Of a stretch of DNA of 64,000 nt, positions 1 through 11,177 are shown in pieces (the stretch's first letter is position 1; each line of letters starts with the position of its first letter). Made by a program: the position numbers and the translations under genes. This stretch comes from Beroe forskalii. Taxonomy: Eukaryota > Ctenophora > Nuda > Beroida > Beroidae. Under the pieces are notes generated by a model. That model did not search any database. It was not told where the DNA came from and worked only from the letters and a program-made list of their open reading frames with translations. The stretch lies in the NCBI GenBank assembly GCA_011033025.1, contig WFMF01000051.1:558001-622000 (forward strand), read 5' to 3'.

Positions 1-1137
1 TTAATTTTAAATCCCTGTGGTTTCAGTCTACAGAGATCAGCTGATCAGGGATCAGGAGAACTATGATGGTCCAGAAAATCAGTGCATTTGAATTATAAAT
101 TTGATGAGAGGCTACTAAATCAATGATCTGTAAACCTATAACTGTTGAATGTTGATAAGACAATAAATTCATGTTTTGTGAATTAGAAAACAGTGTTAAA
201 CAAATGAAACATTGTTTCCAAATTGAAACTTCATATACATAACAAAATATTGATGAATTTTGATGTGCAAATTCAATGGCAAGATTTCTGATTCAGTTTT
301 CTGCTTTGGGATAATTTTCGTTTAATCAATTTTAAATCCCTGTGGTTAAAGTCTACAGAGATCAGGGGATCAGGAAAACTATGATGGTCAAGAAAATCAG
401 TACATTTGAATTATAAATTTTATGAGAGGCTACTCAATCAATGATCTGTAAACAATAACTGTTGATAAGACAATAAAGTCATGTTTTGAGAATTAGAGAA
501 CAGTGTTGAGCTAATAAAACATTGTTCCAGAATTGAAATTTCATATACATAACAAAATATTGATGAATTTTGATGTGCAAATTCAATGGCAAGATTTCTG
601 ATTCAGTTCTCTGCTTTGGGATAATTTTTGTTCAATCAATTTTAAATCCCTGTGGTTTCAGTCTACAGAGATCAGGGAGCAGGAAAACTATGATGGCCCA
701 GAAAATCAGTGGATTTGAATTATAAATTTGATGAGACTACTAAATCAATGATCTGTAAACCTATAACTGTTGATAAGACAATAAATTGATGTTTTGTGAA
801 TTAGAAAACAGTGTTGAGCAAATAAAACATTGTTCCAGAATTGAAAGTTCATAAATATATCAAAATATTGATGAATTTTGATGTGCTATACTGCAAATTT
901 AATGGCAAGGTTTCTGATTCAGTTCTCTTCTTTGGGATAATTTTCGTTTAATTAATTTTAAATCCCTGTGGTTTCAGTCTACAGAGATCATGGATCAGGA
1001 AAACCATGATGGTCCAGAAAATCAGTGCTTTTGAATTATAAATTTTATGAGATGTTACTAAATCAATGATCTGTAAACCTATAAATGTTGATAAGACAAT
1101 AAATTGATGTTTTGTGAATTAGAAAACAGTGTTGAAC
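1..1137 (+). repeat. Satellite 1 array (about 316 bp unit)
   Basis: Tandem array of about 3.5 copies, cut by the window edge. The anchor AAATCCCTGTGG recurs at 9, 334, 644 and 960, giving unit lengths of 325, 310 and 316 bp. Each unit holds the same ordered blocks (GTCTACAGAGATCA, ATGATGGTCCAGAAAATCAG, GTTGATAAGACAATAAA, AATATTGATGAATTTTGATG). The same unit forms the inner part of both arms of the large element at 8980-27718 and a minus-oriented tract at 56290-59200. No coding capacity; short ORFs here are chance readings. Confidence 0.93.
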
Positions 1138-1231
1138 ATTTGGACAATTTGGACATTTGGGACAAATAAAGTAGTGGAAAAAATAGTAATTTTGAATTAC
1201 TGAGATCCATTTTTACTATTTTTCTATCATT

Positions 1232-1510
1232 CAAATAAATTTTGGCTATTTCTGCATTAAATTTATATCCATACAACAAATTAAGTAAGTACCAGGTTTC
1301 GTTGTGTTTGTTTGTGGTAGTTAATAAGCATTCTTTATCTCAAAACCAATGATAGGAAAAAGAATAGTTTCAACACAACCTTAATAACTGTCGCTGTGTC
1401 ACTTCACTGCAACTATTGCCTAAAACAGACATGAACTTATATGTTAACATTACAGCAGTTGCTGCATTGAAACTACCATGTTCTTTCTCATGTTCTTTCT
1501 CATATCATAT
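1232..1510 (+). repeat. Dispersed repeat, copy 1
   Basis: Diverged interspersed repeat sharing ordered blocks with 5126-5375: GGCTATTTCTGC, ATATCCATAC, CCAATGATAGGAAAAA, CAGCAGTTGCTGCATTGAAA and CTACCATGTTCTTTCTCAT. Both copies lie in or beside introns of the MOSPD2-like gene. The family is not recognised; no inverted ends or tail were seen. Confidence 0.5.
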
Positions 1511-1577
1511 CATACAGATAGGAAATAAAACATCTTATAAATTCATGTATTCATCAGAGCTTCAGAGTGAAACTTAC

Positions 1578-1632
1578 TTGATGGCATCTCTTGAATCTTC
1601 ATCCAACATGTTCTTGATGATAGTCCAGGCAG
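1578..1632 (-). CDS. MOSPD2-like exon 8 (last seen in window)
   Basis: 55 bp between acceptor TTATTGCAG and a strong donor GTAAGTTT. Encodes AWTIIKNMLDEDSRDAIK, the late CRAL-TRIO helix. It exits in phase 2, so coding continues further left; no following exon was recognised between 1577 and the satellite at 1-1137. Confidence 0.88.
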
Positions 1633-4600
1633 CTGCAATAAATTGTTGACATGAGGTGGATTATTTCCTACACCTTTCACAACTCCCCCATAATCATGTT
1701 CCTAACTTGGTGGCATAAGTTTCTAAGTTGCATTAATAAAGATTAAATATTTCGTAATATAGAAACATCCCTACGGCCATCAATATTCTAACCTTACTAC
1801 TGTGTGATGCGAGTATTTAAAGACAACGAGTTTTTAAAGACTTGGATGAGAGTCCAATAACTCACTAAGGGATTGCACTAAGAGAGTGCAATAAGAGAGT
1901 GCAATAAGAGAGTGGAATAAGGGAGTGCAATAAGAGAGTTCAATATAAGAGAGTGCAACAAGAGAGTGCAATTCAAATGTTTGTAGCAATGCCCACCTGA
2001 TAGAAGACGTGGCATCTCAAAAACCAGAAGATTGTCTGAAAAGTGTTCCAATGTAAGTTTATTAATAATCATGATTTCATTTTATCAAAGTGATTAATTC
2101 TTTATTCGTGTAAATATCATTAAATACACTTTGTTCTGCAGAAAGGAAATAAAATGTTCATTGCTAACTTTTCAAAACTAATTACATAAGAACTAAGTTT
2201 AAGTATTCATGCAATCATGCAACTAACCCAAAATATCAGGATAGTACTCAGTAAGAAGTGATATCAGATATTTGATGAAATCGTAATCCTGTGGGATAGT
2301 GGATCATGAAAATACCGAGACGGAACATTCTTGCCAATCTCAATAAAAAATATGCAATTAACTTGATTCCAACATCTTCATTCATAAATTATACAGCGTC
2401 AATAAACCGTAGTTTTAGCACAAAGAACGAGTTCATGAATGTGGATCATGAGTGCCCAATGCTTCTACTTACAATGTTGCTGAGACCACACCCACTCATG
2501 TTAAACAACATTATGACCTTCTGGTACTCCTTAGCTCCTTCCTGCCGATAGCAGAGTTAAAATGTTGAGCTGTTTCGGTATTCTATACCAAGTACCAGGG
2601 ATATTCATATGGACTGTAATTTTGGCAGGGCGAAAATATGGGGATTTTCTTCCAAATCCCCATTCCCTAAGTTTTAAACATAAAAGATTTCTGATAATTC
2701 AATGAAAGTAGACAAAATTTTAGATGTGCACTACTACGAGGCACTTTTTTCAATCCCAAAATTATGCACCATATAAATATCCTGAGACGGTACCTAATAC
2801 TCTAATACCTATTGCATGATGTAGCATACGCTAATAAGCTAATATAGTACTAATATAGTAGGTCTGATTCCATACCTACGACTTTTCAATTTAGTGATCA
2901 TATAACATGAACACAACTTGAACTGCCTACATAAGACATGAATGGTACTATTTTTAACAAATCAGCCCATAATAAACCATAAGAATTAGTAACATGAGCA
3001 GCAAAAAATTAAGGTCAGCTCATATTGCAACAATTGTGAATCTTAGACATTTAAAACTTAATTAAGAGTATGGTATAAAAGATTGGTTACCAAACAGCAC
3101 GACAAGAAGTATTTCATAAAAAGGTCACCTTATCAAATATAAATGATGCTTTTTTGAAGAATGAAGGCTAAATTGCGCTTCCAGCATGTTAAGAGACATT
3201 ATACTAATCATGTTTAATATCAAGTTTACTGTAACAGTTAGCACTTTATGATCAGCTTTCAATCAGATTAGCAATATTCAAATAAGTGAACCATGGGATA
3301 AGTTATGATATTATAATGCACAATGGCATGCAAAGAAATTAGCCAAAATTAGGTAGTAACTTTTCAGCATTACTGGGCATTACTATATTATTACTATAAT
3401 TATTTAATTACCTGCAGACTCCATTGCATAAAATAGACCAATTGATTAGTGAATGGTACAATTTCTCATCAATTTTCATTAATTAGTTAAATAATTAATC
3501 CACATGAATAAATCTATCTTTAATTTTTACTCAAAACGATGATCCAGAAACGATTAAATATAAGTAAAAACATGGAACATACCCTATGGTCTAACATAAA
3601 TGCCAGGCACTGTTTCAATTCAGCATTAATAGAAGTATTCCCTTTCTTGTGTCGTTTAACATCCCAAATAACTGGATTTGGATTTGTGATTTTGAGATGT
3701 GTTTAAATTAAACAATAGAAGAAATATTTAGAAGAACTTGAATAAGCCAATTATACTGTTTTTTAAAGATATATAATTGAAGATTGTTGGCTTGATAGCT
3801 TTTGAACCGACAATCATTTGTTTTTAAATGAGCAAGATGAACTCTACAACAATTTCTATAATCTTATAATCATGATTTCATACCCATTTCAAATAAGAAA
3901 CAATTTTGGTTATTTACAGATAAACCCTTTCAATTTAAAATTAATCATTATCATTATATCATTTTCCTTCTTCAGTATACTAGTATACTAGAATTCCACT
4001 TATATTACTTGCCATCTAACCCATCATAAATCAAACCGAGGTATTTTACCAGATAATTATGTACTAGACTGCCAGACTCATCATTGACTGATTGAGGCAT
4101 AGATGCTTTGATTTTTACACTAATTATTTTCAGTGTCACAGCCTTTCGGCTTTATGGTGGACTGACTCAGTTGCATGTGGACCAGGGAACGGGGGTATTA
4201 ACAATGTGATGATGATTACCAACTGTTTGGTACCTGGAGGGCAACCTTCGAGTACTAAATTATACCAATTCAACAAATCCAATAAAAAATAGACCCAGGT
4301 AACTGGTAAGTGGTCAAAATGATATAGTATCATACTCAATATTTTAATTAAGGTTTAAAATATACCTGAATTTTCAACAATCAATTATAAATTGTCTGCA
4401 AGCTGCAAACTTACCTAGTCTCAGATTGAAATGTTAAACTGATAGTTTTGAGCTATGTAACACAAATTTCTGGAATTTTTCCCATCTCTTTCTCATTATT
4501 TCTAAATTATAAGGATTCAATTTATGGTCAAACACCATGATTGAATAGAATGTTGAATTTAATTTTGATTTTTCCATGATTTGCAAGGAATTTAATGCAT

Positions 4601-7600
4601 TCATGTGCGCTTTGGCTTCCAGGGGTTGCATTAAAATGCTCCGGTTCCTGGGGACAGCAGCCTGTACCCTGAGGACCCAGACCCCTGCTATTTAGAATAA
4701 ATTTATAATAAGATATAAGTTGGATCATAGAATTTTGATGCCTGAGTACATTCAACATACTCTGGCCTGCAACCACAGACTTGACTCCAGCTAATTTTTG
4801 AATTGTATACTGTAGATTTAATACCTACCTAACTTGAACATAAATTATGTTTCAAGGCATTTAGCATACTACCCTGGATTTACTTATTTGAAAAATTGAT
4901 ATCGCTTTGAACACATTAATTAGTAAAAATAATTGCTTGGTAGAATCAGCACAGCTTATAGGGGGGAAGAGTTTCACTGTCCCAAATTTCTCAATTGTCC
5001 CTGGACCCTGTCCCAATTCACCTTTTCCTGAGATTGTGACTGGTTTTTTTGGACATCTAGGATAAATCAAAGTTAAAGGCCAAAATCAGTGAAAACTTCA
5101 ATTTCAAAGAGATTGAAGTAATTATTTGCTTAAATGAACTTTTGCTATTTCTGCTAGAAATCTATATCCATACATCCATACCAAACACTTGCTTCAAGTC
5201 TGCAGCAGTTAGGCATTCAATACCTACCTCAGAACCTATGATAGGAAAAAAATGCTGTAGTTCTAATGCAGCAACTGCAGCTAAATGCTACTAACTTGCA
5301 ATTTTTGCATTGAAATTGTGACAGCAGTTGCATTGAAACTACCATGTTTTTTCTCATATAATTGAATAGGTTGTGAGGTAAAGAAAGCTAAACTGCTAAA
5401 ATGCTTAATTGACAAACGCAACCAAATTCCTTTTTAATTTTTGAAAAAATCCACTATTTTTCAGAGCATTAGAGCAGGTCTGTTTGTCAAAATTTGTCCA
5501 CTTTAGCATTTTCTCCCATTAAACATTGTTTAATGTCTCTTTTCACATTTTTAGTCCCATTTGCCCCTGTCTCAAATCAATTTTTGTATCCCATTTGTTT
5601 CTGTAGTACAGTCAAATCTGGCCCAAAATGGCCCAAAATCGGAACAAATTCTACACCAAGCGATTTTGACTGTTTTCTATAGTTTTTTGCCCAAAAAATC
5701 GATCTAGCAACTTTCCGAGACTTTCCGGGGTGGGGAAAGTGCCGAAAAATCGATTTTTAGTTGAGGCGCAGCCGACTGACCAGTGAAAATTCGTAATTTG
5801 GCCCAGGAAGGTCGTAAAGACTTCGTTTTAGGCTTAAAAGAAGCGCAATGGCCATGTTTATATACGACTTGTTAATAAACATATGCCCTAAAATGCTCAG
5901 GAACAGAGTTATGGGCGAAAAACTGTTTTTTGGGCACCCGCGAGACATTATGGAAGCGATTTTGTATCTCGGCCCAGGAAGGTCGTAGAGACTTCGTTTT
6001 AGGCTTAAAAGAAGTGCAATGGCCATGTTTATATACGACTTGTTAATAAACACATACCCTAAAATGCTCAGGAACAGAGTTATGGGCGTATATTAACATG
6101 GCCATTGCACTTCTTTTAAGCCTAAAACGAAGTCTCTACGACCTTCCTGGGCCGAAAACCAAAAATCGCTTCCACAATGTCTTGCGGGTGCCCATAAAAT
6201 CAGTTTTTCGCCCATAACTTGGTTCCTCACCATTTTGGGACATATGTTTATTAACAAGTCGTATATAAACATGGCCATTGCGCTTCTTTTAAGCCTAAAA
6301 CGAAGTCTTTACGACCTTCCTGGGCCAAATTACGAATTTTCACTGGTCAGTCGGCTGCGCCTCAACTAAAAATCGATTTTTCGGCACTTTCCCCACCCCG
6401 GAAAGTCTCGGAAAGTTGCTAGATCGATTTTTTGGGCGAAAAACTATAGAAAACAGTCAAAATCGCTTGGTGTAGAATTTGTTCCTGAAAAAATTAGGAT
6501 TTGACTGTACTACTGTCCCATTTTTCCTATTTGACCCTAGTGTCTTAATTCACTTTTTCTTGAGTTAGGGACAATTGAGATAGTGGCACCCCTTATAGTA
6601 GCATTAAATACCTTCTACAGCATTTTAATTGTAGCAGCAACTGCTAGTGCTTTTTTGAAAGTCCTACCCTGTACTCTAAAAGGTATGCAATGTATTTCTT
6701 GAGATCAGGTAACTTCTCTGATTCCTTTTTATGATATTGTAGTTGCAACACAACTGTATTAATTGATGATGAGAATAATATTGTAGAGTGAAAAAGTACA
6801 ATTTAATGGTAAACATTTATTAAGGCAACTGTCACTAATGAATAAGAACTCTGAATTTTATTTGATTTTATTAAAGTGTTGAATTTAAGTGGGTCAGAGG
6901 GAATCTTTTTTTGAATATGTGAGTTCCCAGAGGGGAACTCACATATTTCACTATTATAATTAAGTAGAGGAATGATGAAACTAAGAGGATCAAACAAATC
7001 CTAACTTAGTAACTTACGTAGTGGTTCTCCATTCTTTCCGTATCCTTTGAAATACAAGTATGGATCATTAAGTAACTCTTCACTGAATGAATCTTTTGAT
7101 AAGTCATTAACTCCAAAACTTTTCCTCCATTTCAAACTTTCTGTCTGTAATAACATTCATTGTGAAGTTTAAAATGGCAAATGGGAATTTTTCTATTATT
7201 TACATTTGATTGTTGATCAATGCTCATACTTCATTTCTGTAATAACATCTCTGTAGCACCAAAACAGTGCATGAACCACAAAAGATATAGTTGAATAATT
7301 AGTTTATGAATAAGAATAGGATAAAAACTTCAATGCTTAAATTTGATCTATCTAGTTTAGTTATTTCATAAACTAACCATCATATTATATGCCTTCTCCA
7401 AATTGAAATGACTATTCATCAAGTAAGCCAAAACAGCTCGATCTTCATTTCTGATTTTAGAAATGTCCCTACTGTCAAATGGTTCTGAAATGAGTTTGAT
7501 TAAAGTATTATGAGATTTTCAAAACCAAAATGTTCACTGAAACAATCATGGATTTAAAATTTGTCTTGTGATAAGTATCAAGAAAAAATAGATAGTAACT

Positions 7601-8037
7601 TCAGTTTTGTAAGTTCCCTTCTCAATGCTACATGATATAGGAGAATAAAGTAAAATTAAGATATCTGTGTAAAATATCCAAGGAGAGTCAAATATTGTCT
7701 AAGAAAGAACTCCATAAAACAAACTTTCAAAATTTTAAGATTTTACAACTGTACCTACAGAACAAATGAGAAAGAACCAAGGGTGCATCACCAGTAGTTA
7801 TCTCAATATGATTTATAGATCAATTACAACATTTCCTATAAAATTATAAGCCACTACATGAAAGGGGGTCATTCAAAAATTTCCAAATCCTGAGGAACTG
7901 CCTTATTAAAGTTCAATCAGTGTCATGTACATGCATCAATGACTAATTTACCAAACCCTCACAATACCTAGGTTTTGTTGAAGGAAAGCATTTCTGAGCT
8001 GTATTACTAAAGACTCTTGGTCCACCTGATCTTCCAT
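1578..8037 (-). CDS. MOSPD2-like CRAL-TRIO (SEC14-like) protein, N-terminal part, 8 exons
   Basis: Spliced minus-strand gene. Coding exons in order: 8037-7968, 7484-7378, 7144-7018, 3671-3583, 2541-2473, 2288-2228, 2035-1997, 1632-1578, all with GT/AG borders and compatible phases, giving 205 codons. The product has a short N-terminal tail, a CRAL-TRIO N-terminal helical region (SLKWRKSFGVNDL, then YFKGYGKNGEPL) and the lipid-binding core (VIMLFNMSGCGLSNI, EYYPDIL, LLVFEMPRLLSAAW). From memory of the family this order and spacing matches animal MOSPD2, an ER-anchored contact-site protein with CRAL-TRIO, MSP and C-terminal membrane segments. The MSP domain and anchor would lie left of position 1. 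The ATG at 8037 is supported by an in-frame TGA four codons upstream. Introns range from under 200 bp to 3.3 kb and hold transposons. Another SEC14-like paralogue is possible; the MOSPD2 assignment is by recall, not a search. Confidence 0.85.
1870..1972 (+). repeat. 13 bp minisatellite in intron
   Basis: About seven degenerate copies of GAGAGTGCAATAA within the intron between exons 7 and 8 of the MOSPD2-like gene. Confidence 0.8.
1997..2035 (-). CDS. MOSPD2-like exon 7 (microexon)
   Basis: Only 39 bp, between acceptor CTTTTCAG and donor GTGGGC. In frame it supplies DNLLVFEMPRLLS, the hydrophobic strand after YYP. The phase-1 entry and exit fit exons 6 and 8 exactly. A 13 bp minisatellite lies in the intron just beyond it. 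Confidence 0.85.
2228..2288 (-). CDS. MOSPD2-like exon 6
   Basis: 61 bp between acceptor TATCCCACAG and donor GTTAGT. Encodes DYDFIKYLISLLTEYYPDIL, matching the family helix followed by the YYP turn. Ends in phase 1. Confidence 0.88.
2473..2541 (-). CDS. MOSPD2-like exon 5
   Basis: 69 bp, phase 0 at both ends, acceptor CTATCGGCAG, donor GTAAGT. Encodes EGAKEYQKVIMLFNMSGCG plus LSNI, the central beta strand of the CRAL-TRIO fold. Confidence 0.88.
2542..3582. other. Intron 4, no feature seen
   Basis: AT-rich intronic sequence with no repeat structure, exon or RNA gene that I can recognise. Confidence 0.5.
3583..3671 (-). CDS. MOSPD2-like exon 4
   Basis: 89 bp between acceptor (CCAG) and donor GTATGTT. 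Joined to exon 3 through a phase-1 border it reads LIWDVKRHKKG, then LKQCLAFMLDHR, the strand and helix that follow the GYDK.G loop in this family. It is separated from exon 3 by a 3.3 kb intron containing a foldback transposon. Confidence 0.85.
3672..5125. other. Left part of intron 3, no feature seen
   Basis: AT-rich intronic sequence. Several short ORFs occur on both strands but none fits the flanking exons or a known family. Confidence 0.45.
5126..5375 (+). repeat. Dispersed repeat, copy 2
   Basis: Second diverged copy of the repeat at 1232-1510, with the same block order (GCTATTTCTGC, ATATCCATAC, CTATGATAGGAAAAA, CAGCAGTTGCATTGAAACTA). Lies in intron 3. Confidence 0.5.
5606..6510. mobile_element. 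Foldback DNA element with 171 bp internal repeats, TA target site
   Basis: Almost perfect long inverted repeat with arms of about 450 bp. The ends read GTACAGTCAAATC and GATTTGACTGTAC with TA on both sides (5604-5605 and 6511-6512), as for mariner-type targets; TA with CAGTCAAATC is an equally good reading of the border. Each arm holds two copies of a 171 bp unit (GCCCAGGAAGGTCG at 5801 and 5972) carrying GGTCGTAGAGACTTCG and CAGAGTTATGGGCGAAAAAC. No ORF of its own; non-autonomous. It sits in intron 3 of the MOSPD2-like gene. Confidence 0.9.
6511..7017. other. Right end of intron 3
   Basis: Intronic AT-rich sequence. The first 100 bp contain GTCCCAT..AATTCAC blocks that resemble the sequence left of the foldback element, hinting that the insertion lies within an older diverged repeat. 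Nothing else seen. Confidence 0.35.
7018..7144 (-). CDS. MOSPD2-like exon 3
   Basis: 127 bp between acceptor TTATTACAG and a strong donor GTAAGTT. Encodes SLKWRKSFGVNDL followed by YLYFKGYGKNGEPL; the WRK..VNDL and GYDK.G patterns are the CRAL-TRIO N-terminal signature that first gave the gene away. Confidence 0.9.
7378..7484 (-). CDS. MOSPD2-like exon 2
   Basis: 107 bp between acceptor TTTCAG and donor GTTAGT. Reads PFDSRDISKIRNEDRAVLAY and on to NLEKAYNMM, the helical region before the CRAL-TRIO core; human MOSPD2 has a similar block before its SFQWRKE motif. Phase 1 in, phase 0 out. Confidence 0.85.
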
Positions 8038-8081
8038 GTCAAGACTTCATGTTGGCATTTGAATCATGTTTCCATGTTTAT
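7968..8081 (-). CDS. MOSPD2-like exon 1 (5' UTR end plus first 23 codons)
   Basis: Coding part 8037-7968 (70 bp) begins ATGGAAGATCAG and ends with G in phase 1 before GTATTG. An acceptor (CCCTTGCAG) precedes 8081, so 8081-8038 is untranslated sequence and a further noncoding exon should lie upstream. The UTR has short upstream ATGs and an in-frame TGA before the chosen start. Confidence 0.75.
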
Positions 8082-8979
8082 CTGCAAGGGAACAGTAAAT
8101 TAACAAGCGTTTTCAGAAACATTAGAAAAGGGAGAATCAAAATTAAATCAATCCAAACCTCTTAACTGGTCACCCTCTTGCATGGTTTTACACTTGTGAA
8201 GTGGTAGCAAAGTACTAGCCAGCTGGCTACTGGTTTGTTAGTGTGGTTACATGCAATTGAAGTAAGGGATTGACCTGTAACCCACCCCCACCCACCCCCT
8301 GTGAACTACATCCTCCAAAAAATGTTAGAACGTTTTGTAATTTGATCATAATTTGCTTAATCCTGTTTTAATCCTGTTTAATTCTTAGGTCATAGAAATC
8401 CCCAAAGAAAGTTATTCAAAGAATTCCTTTGGGAACCCTGATTTTTTACCTATTTTTTACCTGCACTTGGGTTAAAACTTTGAGTCCTTAAACTAAACTA
8501 TCCACAATGGGCACATTTGGTTGGGCAGGTCAAAAAGTGGTCCCAGTATACTGTTTTTTATATTATTGTAATAAAGTTCAAAAGCCCTTAGTGGTTCCCC
8601 TCCGGGTTTTCAATTTATCAGTAATACAGCTGTACCGGGCTGTACTGTGGGTAAATTGCCACTAATAATGATCACAGACACTTCTATCAGTTGGTCATAT
8701 TGTGTTTTTATTAATCTTACACCAAAGTTGTCCAAAAAAGTTGTCCAAAAACTTCTGCAAGGAAACCCCTAGTTACCCCCCCCCCCACCCCTAAAGTCAA
8801 ATTTTGAAATTTGGAAATCTCGACTTCCACTTGAGATACATAGGTCAACAACCACTATAAAATGTCTAGAGACTAGAATGATCTCATTTGGTCTCTATTT
8901 CATACAAACTTGATGAAAATTGCTGAAAAGTGAAAACCCATTTAAGTGCCAAATTCAGGGGGCTTAAGATAAAAAAAGA
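8082..8979. other. Upstream of the MOSPD2-like gene
   Basis: Should contain the first noncoding exon and promoter of the minus-strand gene, but neither can be located. C-rich runs occur near 8280-8305 and 8768-8790. Confidence 0.4.
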
Positions 8980-8989
8980 CCCCCCCAGG

Positions 8990-9202
8990 CTTGTGCCAAC
9001 AATTTCAGAAACTTGATGTTTTGCAAAAAAATTGATGTTTTGCAAAAATATTGATGATTTCAATTTAAACTTCAATGCTGTTCTAACAAATCGTTGACCA
9101 AACCACAAACTTGATGATTTTCATATAAAAATCATTTCTTGCGAGCAGAATTAGGTGATAGGGAAAATATTTGATGATTCAAAAATAAAAATTAGATATT
9201 TG
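8990..9202 (+). repeat. Satellite 2 (458 bp unit), left arm, outer partial copy
   Basis: Begins CTTGTGCCAACAATTTCAG and runs through AAACTTGATGATTTTCATAT until LINE sequence starts. The corresponding part of later units is at 12134-12345. About 85 bp of the unit is missing at the LINE insertion. Confidence 0.85.
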
Positions 9203-9207
9203 GTAGT

Positions 9208-10566
9208 CACCATTCAACTTCTCATGCTGTGAACTACTCAATTGATAAGATAACAATAAACATTGAAAACAAAAACCATGTACTTGGCATATTTATAGAT
9301 CTGAGTAAAGCTTTTGACACCATATGTCATGATAAACTCTTAGTTAAACTTGAAAACTATGGTATCAGAGGCACACCTCTGAATCTTCTGAGAAGCTATT
9401 TGACTAATAGGCAACAACTAACTAACTTTGATACTGTTAAATCTGATTTATTGCCAGTAATCTATGGTGTCCCTCAAGGATCTGTTCTTGGACCATTACT
9501 TTTTATTCTATATATAAATGACATTGTCAACTGCTCAAAGCTTGGACACTTTGTCATGTTTGCTGATGACACAAATATATTTGTAACTGGAAACTCTGAA
9601 GAAGATGCTTATCACAAAGCCAATGAAGTACTTAAACAAGTCAATTTGTATATGTTAAGCAATCAACTTCATATCAACACTGAAAAGTGTGTTTATATGC
9701 ACTTTAGACCAAAGCTTAATCACCATGAGCAAAAAACTTGTGCCAGAACTAAAGTTATAGGTAGTGATCACCAACTTTTCTTGAGTGGGGACAAAATAAA
9801 GAAAACAAATAAGGCACGATACCTAGGAATTATCATAGATGAGCAATTAAATTGGGAAAGCCATCTTGAAAACTTAGAACAAAAATTGAACAGCTCAATC
9901 ATCACTATTAAAAGAATAAAGAAATTCATCCCACAAGAGCACTTTCGGAAACTCTATCATTCACTTTTTACCTCTCACCTAACCTATGGGATATCAGCAT
10001 GGGGCTCTGTGTCCAACAGCAAACTGAAGTATGTATTCAGTATTCAAAAGAGGTGCATACGCCTACTTTTTGGGAAGAAATTAAACTTTGATCATGCTGA
10101 GTATTATAAAACTTGTGCTCGAACTAGATCAATTGATGAACAACTAGCTCCTAAGGAATATGTGTTAGAACATACTAAGCCTATTTTCACAGAATTAAAA
10201 TTCTTGACTGTGCATAACCTACACAAATTATTCTTATTGAATGAAATTTTCAAAATTAAAAAGTATAGATATCCAATTCCTTTGTACACATTAATCAAAA
10301 AATCACCAGAATCGATTAGGAATAGCCAAAGAAATAATATTGTTGTACCTAATTATAATCTAGAAACATCAAGACAACAATTTTTGTACTCTGGCTCTAC
10401 TGTATGGAATAGGATCAACCATAAAACTGATCTACTTGATACCAACATGCTCTCTGACTTTTCAATATCATGTTGTGTTGCAAAAAATAAGTTCAAAAAA
10501 ATTCTTCTCAATCAACAGTCTTCAGGACACACTTTGCTCTGGGAGAATCACAACCTTATTTTCTAA
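9208..10566 (+). CDS. LINE reverse transcriptase, 5'-truncated ORF2
   Basis: About 452 codons, open to the stop at 10566. Contains RT motifs in order: FIDLSKAFDTICHDKLL (motif A with catalytic Asp), YGVPQGSVLGPLLFILYIND (motif B), FADDTNIF (motif C, catalytic Asp pair), LGIIIDEQLNWESH (thumb), then the C-terminal region with SQQ/STVWNRI-type residues. The N-terminal endonuclease and fingers are absent because of 5' truncation: the frame begins at HHSTSHAVNYSID, which in this group lies just before motif A. CR1/L2/Jockey-type LINE is my best placement by motif style. The frame is intact over the remaining length, so insertion is fairly recent. No promoter or start codon of its own is expected here. 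Confidence 0.92.
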   Translation, partial: HHSTSHAVNYSIDKITINIENKNHVLGIFIDLSKAFDTICHDKLLVKLENYGIRGTPLNLLRSYLTNRQQLTNFDTVKSDLLPVIYGVPQGSVLGPLLFILYINDIVNCSKLGHFVMFADDTNIFVTGNSEEDAYHKANEVLKQVNLYMLSNQLHINTEKCVYMHFRPKLNHHEQKTCARTKVIGSDHQLFLSGDKIKKTNKARYLGIIIDEQLNWESHLENLEQKLNSSIITIKRIKKFIPQEHFRKLYHSLFTSHLTYGISAWGSVSNSKLKYVFSIQKRCIRLLFGKKLNFDHAEYYKTCARTRSIDEQLAPKEYVLEHTKPIFTELKFLTVHNLHKLFLLNEIFKIKKYRYPIPLYTLIKKSPESIRNSQRNNIVVPNYNLETSRQQFLYSGSTVWNRINHKTDLLDTNMLSDFSISCCVAKNKFKKILLNQQSSGHTLLWENHNLIF

Positions 10567-11177
10567 CTTATTGAGTTTAATGAGCTCACTTATCTCAAGG
10601 TTTCAAACAATTTTGATTAAAAACATGATAGCAAAATCTAAAGCAGTTCTCACGAAAACTGAACTAAATTCATATTATATTGCTCTGAATATGATACTTA
10701 TCTTATTGACATTTTGGGCATATCCACTTATCTAGGTTATTATTTTAATTCAAATGGCCTCACTGTTAGTTGTTTTATTGGATTTCTGTTGTTAGTATTT
10801 TATATTTATGCATTTATTTAACTGACAATTTGTTAGAATAACTTAAATTAATACCTAAATTATTCAAAAAATGTTCGTGACCAGCAGCAAGTAGCTGAAA
10901 TTTATAACACGTTCTTGATAAATTTTTCTTGAATTTATTTAGTGTTGTACCAAGGGTGGTACTCAAGTTCCCACAAGTATTTCCTGTAGCCGCAGCACAA
11001 CTCAATTGCTCTTATCTTCTACAGTTTTATTTTTGCTGCTTATTACTTTATTATGTTAATATTAATAATTGGTTAAGGTACTTCACATGCCATTGCTATC
11101 GTTTTTAATATTATACCGTTTTTAATGTATAAAAAGGTAGATATTGTTTTTAATTAGCTTAATATTATATTATCTAG

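Noticed and set aside
4434-4631. 65-codon minus-strand ORF in intron 3
   Set aside because: Does not splice in phase with the flanking MOSPD2-like exons; the true intervening exon is at 3583-3671.
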